From positions 32,922,001 to 32,986,000 of the forward strand of contig CM114274.1 in the NCBI GenBank assembly GCA_050084515.1: 64,000 nt of DNA, written 5' to 3'. Shown one piece after another: positions 1-11,349 of this stretch. The notes under the pieces are model-generated. The model had not been told where the DNA came from. It made no database searches and worked only from the letters and a program-made list of their open reading frames with translations. How positions within the stretch are numbered: the stretch's first letter is position 1; every line of letters begins with the position of its first letter. This stretch comes from Blasia pusilla. Taxonomy: Eukaryota; Marchantiophyta; Marchantiopsida; Blasiales. The position numbers and the translations under genes are program-made.

Positions 1-299
1 CCCTCGCGAGATGGCGAGCGCACCATGGGGTTCACTACCGGTACTACTGGCGGTGCGGGATGGCGAGACATCACGGAGGCAGTGTTGGGGCGGCAATGGA
101 CCTCAATTGTCTCACATGGATAGTCGGCCTAGGTATGGTGGCAGACGGATCGAGTGTCATCCATGCCGTCACATCCACGAGTTGGACCATTGCCTACAAG
201 GTGCACATGCATTGGTGGGGCGAGACGAGGAGAGATAGGCACCCATGGACTTCCCTGGGGACGTCGTTCAGCGAGAGAGTGCGAAGGCAGCTAGAGTAG
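1..299 (+). pseudogene. C-terminal end of retrotransposon DNA methyltransferase (motifs IX-X), element A
   Basis: Bases 24-47 read MGFTTGTT, which resembles the motif IX region of C5-cytosine methyltransferases. Bases from about 60 read a motif X-like stretch with RRQVLG and AMDLNCL once a frame change is allowed. The same blocks follow the catalytic domain in element C at 30253-30420. The piece is spread over different frames and is not functional here. Its value is as independent evidence that the methyltransferase sits between protease and reverse transcriptase as a stable part of this family rather than as a one-off capture. The rest of the domain lies beyond the left edge. Confidence 0.7.
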
Positions 300-479
300 C
301 ACATGTTCATTTTTTTGGATGTGGAGCATGGTGTAGGAGGTCGAGTGGAGTGGTTTGCAGAGGTGGCTAGGGTTGCTACATAGCAACCAAAGCCGGAGGT
401 TGCATCCTCTCCAAGTGAGGTCACGATGGAGACTTGGGAGCTGTGATAGGTCTCAAGTTGATAGGAGGAGAGCGAGCGG

Positions 480-700
480 CAAGTTCATAGGTTTTACGAG
501 AGGGCATGTCGGTTGTTTTGCCTTCAGTATGAGAGACTTGAGTACGTTGAAGGGTCCCGGGATACGGATTGAGTTGGCTAGTGATACGCCGATCTTTCGT
601 CGACCCTCTGGTATTCTCGATATGGAACAGACGAGCCTTGATTGAGCAGGAGTCGGGAGTTGTTGGAGGAGGACTTATGGAGTTATCAAAACAAGCGTAA
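480..700 (+). pseudogene. Reverse transcriptase N-terminal fragment, element A
   Basis: The reading CFAFSMRDLSTLKGPGIRI followed by ELASDTPIFRRP is the typical start of Ty3 reverse transcriptase, where a short helix precedes an R-P motif. The same stretch is better kept in element C at 30820-31046. Here it runs into a stop near 645 and then into a deletion. At the deletion a 16-bp sequence (CAAAACAAGCGTAAGC) occurs twice, at 687-702 and 730-745. The catalytic YxDD palm is missing. Confidence 0.75.
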
Positions 701-779
701 GCTTTGCTCAAGTCTCTCAAATCTGAAGGCAAAACAAGCGTAAGCATCGCTTGCTCCTAGTCTCTGTAAAATGGGTGAG

Positions 780-1474
780 GACGTCAACCTGTCCTGTTAC
801 ATCCAGGCAAGTGCAGATTCTTTCAGGAGCAGATAGAGTACTTGGGACACACCATATACCCGAGTGGGTTAGGCGTTCATGAGACAAGGTAGAGGCTATT
901 GCGTAGATTCCACGCCCTCTGAGATGTGAGTCGAGTCGAGCATTTCTTGGTGGCGAACTTCTATCGACGGTATGTCAAGGGTTTTAGTGCGATCGCAAAG
1001 TCTTTGACCTTGTTGACGAGACTTGATCAGTGTGGTTGTGGGGAGATGATCGGGAGCGAGCATTTCAGAGCTCAGGACAAAGTTGCGTCCTCACCCATTT
1101 TAAAGAGACCGGTTAGGGGTCGCCCATTCCAGTTACATACAGATTGGAGCATGTTGGGTCTAGGAGCAGTGCTTACTCAGAGGGATGACAAGGAGAGGGA
1201 GTTCGTTGTGGCTTACGCAAGCCGATCGAACAACATTGCAGAGGCGAAGTACAGCTCCTACGAGGGAGAGTGCTTGGCTATAGTGTGGGCCGTGGCACAT
1301 TTTAGGTGCTATTTATTTGGCAACCCTTTCACACTTATCACTGATCATCAGCCGTTGAGGTGGTTGATGGAGTCCGACAAGCTTACGGGAAAGCTTGCCA
1401 GGCGGGCTCTATTACTACAAGAGTATGAGTTTGTGGTTCATAGGCCAGGTCGGCTGCGGATGCGGATGGGTTGA
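780..1474 (+). pseudogene. RT thumb and RNase H, element A
   Basis: After the missing palm the frame reads IEYLGHTIYPSG, then FYRRYVKGFSAIAKSLT, both hallmarks of the Ty3 RT thumb and connection. RNase H follows as HTDWSMLGLGAVLTQ, EFVVAYASRS, Y-S-x-Y-E-GECLAIVWAV and LITDHQPLRWL, which holds the expected acidic positions (TD..., E of GEC, TDH). The segment 926-1474 is open in one frame. Upstream pieces (TAG and TGA near 900-925) and the exit at 1450, where the frame shifts before DADGLSH, show decay. RNase H would remove the RNA strand during cDNA synthesis. Confidence 0.9.
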
Positions 1475-1543
1475 GTCATAAACCCATGTCCGAGTCAGAG
1501 AGACGACACAGGAGCTCGATGGCACGGAGAGAGTGATGAGGAG

Positions 1544-2585
1544 ATGGTGCCCGGTTGGCATGCATCTGCCTATCTTTGTTGGTTGACTTTGGCAGGTCAG
1601 CCACAGGTGATGACTCCAGTGGTGGGATTGGATGATGAGTCTTTGGATCCGGAGGTTAGTGAGGAGGCGATAGGTGGTCGTGATATCCATGACGACGTGG
1701 AGGGTTGTGGAGTTCTGCGCCTTTGGCGTCATTGCGAGTCTGATGAGTGCTAGGGAGCGGGATCGGATCCTCTGAGAGAGCCAAGAGTTTGGTGGGAGGG
1801 GACTCACATTTTGCGGGTATGGGGAGATGGTAGGATACGAGTGGTACCTCATCCTTCCCAGCAAGTGCGAAAAGTGCGACATGCCCATGAGGAGTTGGGG
1901 ACGATTCGGAGTAAAGCGCATTTACGCTTACTCGAGTTCGATATTGGTGGCGGCATGCATCTTTGGGTCATGCAATTTGTGGCCAGATGTATGGTATGTG
2001 ATAGAGTGCGAGCATCCTTCAATGCTCCCACTCCGCAGTTACATCCTTTTCCGATTATGGGTTTAGGTTATCGGTGGAGTTTAGACTTCGCGGGACCTTT
2101 GCCATTGACAGGGCGTCATCATAGGAGTGCGTGTTGGTCATGGTGGAGCATTTCTCCAAGTGGATAGAGTTGGTGGCACTACCGGACAAAGGCGAGCGAG
2201 GGAACAGCTTATGCGTTTCTAGATCGTGTGCTTAGTCACTTTGGTGCACCGGCGGAGGTGTTGACTAACGAGGGTACCGAGTTCAGGAGAGAGTTTCAGG
2301 CCTTGTGTGATCAGGCGCTGATAGATCACCGTACCACGTCGGGGGGATCATCCCGAGGCGGATGGGTTGGCGGAGAGAGTGGTACAGGCGGTGAAGAGAG
2401 GATTGCGCAAGTATGGCTTGCGGCGGGGGCGATTGAGGGAGTGGGACCTCGATTTGCCATGGTTGGCTATGGGTTATCGCTTTAGTCGGCAGCATCCTTG
2501 GCTTCATTTTCACCGTACTTTTTGCTCTTTGGGAGAGAGCCTCATTTACCGCAGCGATTCGGACGTGGCGTGGCGGAGGTGTTAG
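1544..2585 (+). pseudogene. Integrase (HHCC zinc domain and DDE core), element A
   Basis: The zinc-binding region appears as HAHEELGTIRSKAH followed by ARCMVCDRVRASFNAP (HHCC pattern). The DDE catalytic core follows: RWSLDFAGPLPLT (first Asp), then VLTNEGTEFRREFQ (the usual VLTDxGTEF with D changed to N in this copy), then the region EADGLAERVVQAVKRGL in a shifted frame (Glu). It is therefore a Ty3-type integrase, not a tyrosine recombinase. At least three frameshifts and a TAG near 2167 break it. The interval 1480-1800 between RNase H and the zinc domain has no recognisable domain, which is normal for the tether. Confidence 0.88.
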
Positions 2586-2588
2586 ATC

Positions 2589-3122
2589 TTGATGATCGGA
2601 TGTGTGGGTGCAAGCATGTTCTCGAGGGCAGAAGTTTTTCAGAGAGTTATGCCTATGGCCTTTGAGAACTTAGCTATTGCCCAACATAGAGATACATTGA
2701 GGTATGCGACCATTCGTGGAGGAGGTTATCGTCCAGGGATTAGGAGGTTTCATCCTGGAGATTACGTGTATTTACAGCAGGCGGCACCCACGACGCTAGA
2801 TGTCACTGCAAGGCGCACGATCCTACGTGTGCGCGAGGTTTTACCGACCGGAGTCCTCATGTTGGAGGGACGGGATGGTATGGTTTGGAAGGATCATGTG
2901 CGGAATTGTGCGCCATGTCATCTTCCGAACGTAGATGGGATAGTGGATCCGAGCTTGGCAGTGGTACCTACAGGCTTGAGATGTATGTTGTGCGGATCTG
3001 CGAGGGGTGCAGCCACCATGTTGGTATGTGATGGTTGTTCTCGAGGGTGGCATATGTCATGTCTGACCCCCCCTCTTGATGTGGTTCCCACGGGACAATG
3101 GATGTGTCCGAGATGTGTATAG
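2589..3122 (+). pseudogene. Integrase C-terminal domain plus PHD finger, element A
   Basis: This 177-codon open stretch holds two domains. The first half has the RRFHPGDYVYLQ and ILRVREVLPTGVLMLEG motifs of the integrase C-terminal (GPY/F-like) domain, then WKDHVRNCAPCHLPN. The last 50 residues form a PHD zinc finger with a perfect C4-H-C3 set: CMLC, CDGC, WHMSC, WMCPRC. PHD fingers commonly read histone H3 tails. Many plant Ty3 elements instead end in a chromodomain, which steers integration to marked chromatin, so the PHD may play the same role here (inference). The stop TAG at 3120-3122 ends pol. The domain recurs in element C (31053-31148) and in A' (5455-5698). Confidence 0.88.
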
Positions 3123-3186
3123 GGTAGTAGGTCATGTCAGAGAGATGTGATATTTTCTATCTGGAGTTGGGGGGATCCAACTGCCA

Positions 3187-3200
3187 GCTAGAGGGGCGGT
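3187..3200 (+). other. Polypurine tract of element A
   Basis: The purine-rich run GCTAGAGGGGCGG stands directly before block X1. Elements B (as its complement at 23340-23360), C (31211-31221) and A' (5880-5897) have the same kind of run in the same place. It is the expected plus-strand primer site for reverse transcription. Confidence 0.6.
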
Positions 3201-3336
3201 TGAGTGATCTCCATGTATATGTATGAGTTGATTTTTGTACATGTGTGGATCGACCCGTGTGTGGGGAAGATCGGTGTTGCGTAGTGAAGATGTGACCAGC
3301 GATGTATGTTGTGTAGCGATATGTATTCGCACGACA
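3200..3336 (+). repeat. Terminal block X1 (B1-like) of element A
   Basis: This is a near copy of 3817-3954. It begins GTGATCTCCATG and ends GCGATATGTAT..GCACGACA. It lies between the polypurine tract and block Y. Its last bases join Y through GC, making the palindrome GACAGCTGTC at 3333-3342. Confidence 0.85.
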
Positions 3337-3338
3337 GC

Positions 3339-3816
3339 TGTCACATCTGAGTGGCCGATAGGCCGAGATCTATCGTGGATAGGGCGTAGGAGCCAACGGA
3401 CTATCTTGAGTGTAACTTTGTCCCACGATGTCGGATGAGGTTGAGGATAGGTCCATTGTGTCAGGAACGTCGTTTCTGACAACTTTCATGTTCAGGTCTT
3501 TCACAGCCGGGTGACTTGTTGACCATGTCACCCACCCCTGGTAACCTGTGCGCGCAGTTATCAAGGGAAGGGCTATTTTTAGGGGAAGAGCCTTTTGGCT
3601 CTTCCTAACCCTATATAAGAGAGGAAGATGGCTTTTCTAAGCCATCTTTCTCATGATGGGCCGTTGGAGCACCTCCCTTGTATGTGTGTGAGCTAGGACT
3701 AGGGTGCTAGCGTCCGGATTCCTTGATAGCACAGGTGGACGAGGCTCGATCTGCCGATGTAGATTAAGGAGTGGAGTTTTAGGCCGGGTGTGCCGTTTTT
3801 ACTACTCGTTATTTTT
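3339..3816 (+). repeat. Terminal block Y2 (main LTR body) of element A
   Basis: It starts TGTCACATCTGAG and runs to ACTACTCGTTATTTTT. It matches Y1 (24960-25436) and Y2 (31361-31836) of element C almost base for base. It holds a TATA box TATATAAG at 3612-3619. Immediately after it is a perfect 10-bp stem with a 4-nt loop (3625-3648), where the transcript should begin. Confidence 0.9.
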
Positions 3817-3954
3817 GTTGAGTGATCTCCATGTATATGTATGAGTTGATTTTTGTATATGTGTGGATCGACCCGTGTGTGGGGAAGATCGGTGTTGCGT
3901 GGTGTAGATGTGACCAGCGATGTATGTTGTGTAGCGATATGTATGCGCACGACA
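3817..3954 (+). repeat. Terminal block X2 (B2-like), right end of element A
   Basis: Second copy of X, ending GCACGACA. The ends TGTC (of Y) and GACA (of X) form the short terminal inverted repeat that integrase would recognise. Sequence after 3954 is unrelated to the element. Confidence 0.85.
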
Positions 3955-4544
3955 AGTTGCAATGCCATGGATTCTTAAGAAGCTTGGTACTTTGAGCCAA
4001 GGAAGCGTAGTGGGAATGGATTTGACTTATGGAACTAACCTTTATGAAGTAATAAACTCCTTCTCTCCACTAATCTCATGTCAAATTATGGAGACGGTAA
4101 GTATGAAATATTTTGAAACTCAAATAGTGAAGACTTGTTTTGTATCTATTTGGTGTAAGAATCCACAAGTTGCCATTTGAAAATCACTATATGAATTTTT
4201 TTAGTGTTTATAGTTCCAACTATTTACACTTTTACGCTATGATGAATTTACAAAACGAATTCCATACGCTTGGGCTTTGATGGAAAGACTCACACAAGTA
4301 GCGATTGTGGAGGTGTTAAGTGCCATAAAATTACAAGTGGAGACTATACTATTTCATAGTGGATGAATATTCCAAGGAGGAACAAGCTGCAATTCAATAT
4401 ATGTTTTCTCATAAAATCCCAATCCAATGTTAATGTGTTAACTAACTATTGTTTTATATGAATTTGAAAAGTAGAAGTTTTATTATTGAACACTTTCAAT
4501 GATTTCAATATATCAAAGTTTATTTTTTCTCACCTCATTGGCCA
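3955..4544. other. AT-rich spacer, no gene seen
   Basis: No coding signal, repeat or domain was recognised. The longest open frame (3962-4180) has no recognisable features. Confidence 0.5.
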
Positions 4545-5454
4545 TTGCGCAGCTTCGGGATACTTTGAGGTATGCGACTATTTGGGGAGGTGATTATCGA
4601 CTGACAATCCAAAGGTTTCATCAGGGTGACTATGTCTACTTGCAATTACCACGGAGATGAGGAGTAGGACGAGATAGTATGGAGGTCTTAGAGGGATCTT
4701 GTACTTTCCTATTTTGAGAGGTAATATGTGACCTACTCTTAGGAGGTGACCTATGAGTGTAGATTACCCTTTCATTTATGAGGAGTGGCAACCTTGGAGA
4801 GGTCGACCCTCCCATCCATGTGTGGAGCCACTTGGGCTTATAAAGTCTAGGGTTAGTTGGTAGTTGGTCTCATGAGAGAACCACATGTGTAGTTGTTAGG
4901 GAGTTAGTACTTTGTGTATTCCAAGTCGTTAGTGACCTACTAAGAGGGATGTTACATGTATGTACATGTCACCCATAGAGGTGCCCAAGGGGTTATACCT
5001 CGGAGGAAGCTCATTCAGAGCTCATCTTCCGTATGATTAGACCTATGTTGGGATCGGTGATTTAGTGCAGCTTGCATGTATTGGGCCTAGATTCTCTCTT
5101 GAAGAGTAGGTCAGGATTGATTGAAGATTACACACATTTAGAGTTTTTTGCATACTTTCTCCTACTATTGCAGCAGTGCGTATCATTGATATGGACGTTT
5201 CGATGAAACACGGTTGATTGTAGATTTCATCAAAGTTACAATTCATATCAACTTTATATTGGGATTATCCAATCATTCATATATAGATATGTTAGGATTC
5301 ATAGTTAGATGGATCTTATACTTAAGTATATGACAACCGAGATATGTTGGCAGCGAAATCTATTTGCATGATAGCAGACAACACCTACGACTTTGGATGT
5401 AACAACATGGCGCATTATTTTGAGAGTATGAGAGTTTTTTCCATATGGTGTTCT

Positions 5455-5698
5455 CTTATTGGAGGGACGCAATGGTATGGTTTGGAAGAACAATGTGCGT
5501 CATGTCACCTTCCTAACATTGACGGTATAGTTTATCTGAGCTTAGCAATAGTTCCTACTGCATGTTGTATGGTTCTGTACGTGGTGCGCCACTATGCTAG
5601 TATGTGATGGATGTTCAAGAGGGTGGTATATGACATGTTTGATGTCACCTCTCACTAGGGTTCCTCGAGGACAATGGATCTATCCTAGATGTACATAG
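5455..5698 (+). pseudogene. Degenerate integrase tail and PHD finger, element A'
   Basis: Across frame changes the sequence gives CASCHLPNIDGIV, then [18 protein letters not shown] and GQWIYPRC. These align with the element A tail ([31 protein letters not shown]). Several zinc ligands are altered: the His of the PHD finger is Tyr here, and a Cys of the last pair is lost. The copy shows that the PHD finger predates the split of the two terminal-repeat families. Confidence 0.75.
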
Positions 5699-5897
5699 AG
5701 TAGATATTAGGTAGTTATAGATTCTAACTTGTGTCTGTGACATGGATGACAAGAAGGCGACTAACGATGGGGACATATGAGCACCCCGCCTTTTCCCCCT
5801 GAGCGTCATAAAGTTTATGTCATGGTAGGGGTAGGTAGGGATAGTTGGCTATCTGGAGTTAGAGAGACCTAACCACCAACTAGGGGGGAGGATAGGA

Positions 5898-6110
5898 GAT
5901 ATTTTGGTACTTGATCGTCTCGATGTTTGGATGTCATGAGTTAGCACGGGATCATGTGTGTTTGTGTTTGTATTCGGTGATAACGATACACATTGTGTAG
6001 CGATGTGTATAAGCATCATAGTTATCACATATTTTAAGATAGATCGACGAAATTTAGTAGAGCACCTTCGAGGATAGTGAAGGACATCCTTAAGAGGAAC
6101 CTATATCTCT
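5898..6110 (+). repeat. Family 2 X1-Y2 junction
   Basis: X1 ends GCATCATA at 6020. The two bases GT follow, and then Y2 starts TATCACAT at 6023 and continues with GATAGATCGACGAAATTTAGTAG. Family 2 solo units at 50266 and 51365 begin with the same Y sequence, so the order polypurine tract-X-Y holds in this family too. Confidence 0.7.
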
Positions 6111-8082
6111 GTGACTTTATTTCATAGATCTAAGATTTTATTTATTTATTTATTATTAGTTTTCATTTACTTCCATTTCCCTTTGGAAGAACATTGAAGT
6201 AATAATTAAAGTAAAAATATTTAAATTTTAATATCTCTATTGAAATTATTAAGAGATTTTTCAATCTATATAGTAATTTGGAGGATGCATGTTTTCCATC
6301 ATTTAATATTCCTTTCACATGTGTATACTAAAAATCAATTATTTTACAAGGAACATCCATTTTAGTATGAAAAAAACTTTTAGATATTATTTAAAGGTTT
6401 ATTATGCATGACTTTTTATAGTTACCTTCCACCTTAGAGTGCCAAAGTATTTCTTGCAACTTGATTCACTCGTCCTCTCACAAACCATTTCTCTCGTATC
6501 AAGTGTACCTCCTAAAGTTTGTTGCCTTTCCATGCATTGAATCACATGCATATGGACCCTATTCATCGTGATGCAACTCGAGAGAAAATAATTGCTCCTC
6601 TTTCTAAGTTTACAATGGGACTCACAATAGTATATGGAGTCTTAAAGAGGTTTAAAATTATATGTAAGCATCGGATAGCAATTTTTTTCATGTTTGATTA
6701 GACCTATGCATTTCATAGGCGAGTGATCCTATGGAAAGAAAGAAAAAAAAAGCCACATGGCACTATTATGTCAAAATATGAAGAGAAGGTGAAAGTTAGA
6801 GATGAATGCACTATTACACAAAGAAGCTATCATTTTCCCTTTCTACAAGCCACTACATGTTTGGGTGTTTGCAATTTTCTTTAGTGAATCTTTTTTATAA
6901 TCATACATGTATACTAGCGAGGGTTTTATTTGAAGTACATTCTTAAGCTCTCTATATGGTGTGGAACTTCCCAGAGTCATAGTGATCATGATTAAAAAGT
7001 TTCACACTATATTATTGTGGAGAAGACTAATGAGAAAAGTTGCAAAATCTTTATTTTTTCATGTGATAAGAATTATAGGATCTTGCTTATTATATATGAG
7101 GAAAAGAACTTTGAAGGTAATCCAACGTGTCAAAACTTTATTCATGGAATAAATTAGGGTTATCTAAATAATCTCTTCAATTTGAATCATCATTGTTGCA
7201 CTCATGATCATTAACATTCAAGGGACGGGCACCTCATGTAATACTTACGAGGAAATTATTAGTGTTAGCCGAGAAGAAGTAAGAAGGCTATAATCCTGTA
7301 AAGTAAAACGAATACTTCTAAAGTTAGAAGGGAAAGAGGATAGAAGATTGAAGTTAATCACAGGGAGCTACTGTCCAAAAAGTGACGGTGCCCTCGATAT
7401 TTTATCGATGGAAAAAAATCTTGGTTCAAGATTTGGTCAAGATTTAATGTCAAAGAAAGAGAATGTATTACCTTGAGTTAAATTGGCAAGGTATTAAGAT
7501 CAACCAAAGTTGAATGGAAAAGTCTCTACCATTCGAAGATATCCAATAGAAAAATCTCCTTAGAAGTGATTTGGAAGGATGAGTTAGAGGAGAGTAAAAC
7601 ACATTTTGGAGGAGAAAATCAGAAGCATTCAGGGCGATGCACGACGCACTGGAAATCCAAGAATAAGACGCTTGCATAACGCTATATTCGAGAGAGCGAT
7701 CAAAAATAGAGAGCATGGGAGGAGATGTAAAGTGGAAAGGGGGTGTAAGAATTTTGCTGTAGAAAGTTGGAGAAGACATTTCAGAGTTTTGTGGGAGTTA
7801 TATTTTTGAACGCAAGGAGATTGAGCCAACAATAGAAAGTTGGAAATGTTCTTTCAGAAGTTTATTCTTTCAGAAGTTGAATCTGATCAAGATCGTTTCT
7901 ACAGAGATTAAGAGGGCATAGATACTACAGAAAAGCTTGATTGCTAATTGAAGATGTTTGAAGTCAAGAGAGATCAAGGAGGAGTTTAAAGGAAGAAATT
8001 GCTCTCATTTTGAAGCTTTTGGAGACTTGGGAAGATAAGCTCACTGCCTCACTCAATTTTCAGAGTGATTGTTGTTGAGATT
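6111..8082. other. AT-rich region, no gene recognised
   Basis: Only short open frames without recognisable domains (for example 6519-6701, 6961-7152, 7468-7779). No structural RNA or repeat was recognised. Confidence 0.5.
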
Positions 8083-9257
<1,175 letters not shown>

Positions 9258-9804
9258 TCTATATCATTATGGGAGAGTGCCTTCTTGATTTGCAAACATC
9301 ATTAATCTCTTCCTTTCACGAGTTATACACTAACTCTTCAAACACTTCTTTATTACCCGTGCATCGTACAAACACCTTATCTATATTATTATGGGAGAGT
9401 GCCTCATTGATTTGCAAACATCTCTATTCTTGACACATGGCAACTAGGCATCAAGAAAATGTTTCATATGTTATGAGCAGCAAGAAAAAAATTTGAATTT
9501 ATGTGCAATATCATTAATCTTTTCCCTTCACGAGCTATACACTAGCTCTTCAAACACTTTTTTATTTCCCGTGCATCGCACGGCACATTATCTATATTAT
9601 TATGGGAGAGTGCCTTCTTGATTTGCAAACACTTCTTTGCTCGACACGTGGCAACTGGGCAGCAAGAAAATCTTTCACATGCTACGGACAACAAGGAAAA
9701 ATATTGAATATATGTGTAGCATCATTGATCTCTTCCCTTCCAAGCAGTACACTAACTCTTCAAACACTTTTTTATTTCCAATGCATCGCACGACATCTTA
9801 CTAG
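9258..9804 (+). mobile_element. Head-to-tail array of three short non-autonomous Helitrons
   Basis: Three units start TCTATATTATTATGGGAGAG (9258 with one change, 9380, 9591), each preceded by A. The units are 122, 211 and 214 bp. Each ends with a short palindrome around GTGCATCGCAC followed by an A/T-rich tail ending TTA. Only the last unit has the terminal CTAG (9801-9804), followed by T. A 5' TC end, a 3' hairpin followed by CTAG, and insertion between A and T are Helitron hallmarks. None codes for protein. Confidence 0.82.
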
Positions 9805-10797
9805 TGTATAATTAACAGACATGTAAGCTTTTAGTGTGAAATTTAAGAAACAATAGTGAAGAGTTTTTCCTCTTTCAAAAATGAGGAGATGGGGAATCAA
9901 ATTAGGGTTAAGTAAGGACACCTACTTAATTTTATTTTTCCAAAGCAAGGATTCAAGGAAGCCGGAGGGATGAGGATAAGTATTTTCCACTTCAATTAAG
10001 ACAAGATTTATTCATTTGTGGTAAAAGATGAATACATGGAGGGAAGCGAATTCATTTTTCCAAAGTGAAGGGATGAGTTCTTTTTTGTTAATATGGGGAG
10101 AATTTTCTTTTATGCAACAAGGAGGAAGGGTTGGATTTTGGATTTTTGCCTATTCAATTAATGAAAGATGCCCCTTTGTGTTGGTAAGCTCATTACATGG
10201 TATGTATCCTATCATGATTCACGACACTAGTAGCTTCAAAATTAATCTTTGTAAATAAAGTTAAAGCATTTCTATTTTTATGGACAAATACATGTATAAC
10301 TAGAAGATATGTAAATTCTTAGGATGATATTAATAATAAAGAGAAAACCACTTGAAAAATAAATAGACACATAGATGGAAGTAAGGATAATTTTGTAATT
10401 TCTTTTCCCAAGGAAGCAAGAGTGGTGGGAGTTAGGATTTTTCTTTAATTTAATCAAGAAAATATTTATGTATTACTATTTACAAGAGGGAAAAAAAAGG
10501 GGAAGAATTCCATTTTTTTAGAAATAAGGAAGATGAATGGGATGGGGTTTTTTGTTATAAGTGGAGTTTTTGTTTAAAGAAGGAGAAATGACTAATGTGA
10601 CGGGTTTTCCAAATGAAAGAAATTAATGAAACAAAAGGAAACTCTAGATAAGGTGGGGGAGAAGTGGCAAATTAAATTTAAGAGGATGGAGTGCATAAAT
10701 GACACTACATACCTAGTAATAACCCCTCAAATTTTATAATGCGTTTACATGTTAAAAAGGAATGATAATGGAAGATTGGAAAGACAAATCAAAATGT
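9805..10797. other. AT-rich spacer, no gene recognised
   Basis: The 76-codon frame 10028-10258 shows no known domain. Nothing else is supported. Confidence 0.45.
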
Positions 10798-11349
10798 GGA
10801 TGGGATCAATGTTTTCATAGATCCGGGTTACGAGTAGTGCTGGCCGGCACTTTTCGTGAATTTCCGATCTAGCAGGGAAAGTTCCGGCAGGACTTCCGGC
10901 GAGCCTTGCACATGTACCAGAATTTGACGGGGCGATGACGGGGCTGACGGAGCTTATCTGGATTCCAACAGGAATGTTCTGGAATATGGCGAAGGGCCGA
11001 ATCGAAGACGATGGCTTCCCGGAATAAGCCTCCCGGAAATGTGCTGATGTAATTCCCGACTACCGGAAATCAGGTACGTAGGTGGCATAGGGGGATTGGA
11101 TGGCATGACGGACGGTTGGATGGAGAAGAGTTTTTCATGCAGAGATCCGCACCGTCAAAACTTAGTGGGATGGTGGTGAACCCTAACCCGTATGCCCCTT
11201 TAGCCGTCCGATCTCCATCGACGGCTTTCTAGCCACGGGTTACGGGGGTAGAAAGTGCTTCGGTCCTGCCGAGCGTGGACCCAGGGAGGTTGGGCCCTGG
11301 TGGTAGTACGCCAGGGAGGCCCTCCCCCCCCTCATTCGAACAATTTTCC

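Larger units (their letters stand above)
1..3954 (+). mobile_element. Ty3/gypsy element A, 3' part, with methyltransferase and PHD finger
   Basis: The left edge of the window cuts into a Ty3/gypsy retrotransposon. Reading left to right I see the last two motifs of a C5-cytosine methyltransferase, the N-terminal part of reverse transcriptase, RT thumb and RNase H, zinc-binding DDE integrase, an integrase C-terminal domain, a PHD finger, a polypurine tract and the 3' terminal block X-Y-X. Many frameshifts and stops, and a deletion of the RT palm near 690-770, show it is dead. The order and sequences match element C, so they are one family. The 5' end lies outside the window. Confidence 0.93.
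4545..6110 (+). mobile_element. Degenerate Ty3 element A' (family 2) with PHD finger
   Basis: The stretch 4555-4650 matches the integrase C-terminal region of element A (CGGGATACTTTGAGGTATGC and onward). After an interruption the match resumes at about 5455 and runs through the PHD finger to a stop near 5698. A polypurine tract (5882-5897), an X block (5898-6020) and the start of a Y block (6023-6110) follow. The X and Y blocks are those of the second terminal family also seen at 49.4-52.0 kb. The interruption (4661-5454) includes sequence like the family 2 Y block (about 4700-5040). The copy is old and cannot code. Confidence 0.75.

Noticed and set aside
1-3954. DIRS-type element with tyrosine recombinase, suggested by the terminal layout
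   Set aside because: Pol has HHCC and DDE integrase motifs, and element C made a 4-bp target duplication. No tyrosine recombinase motif was seen.
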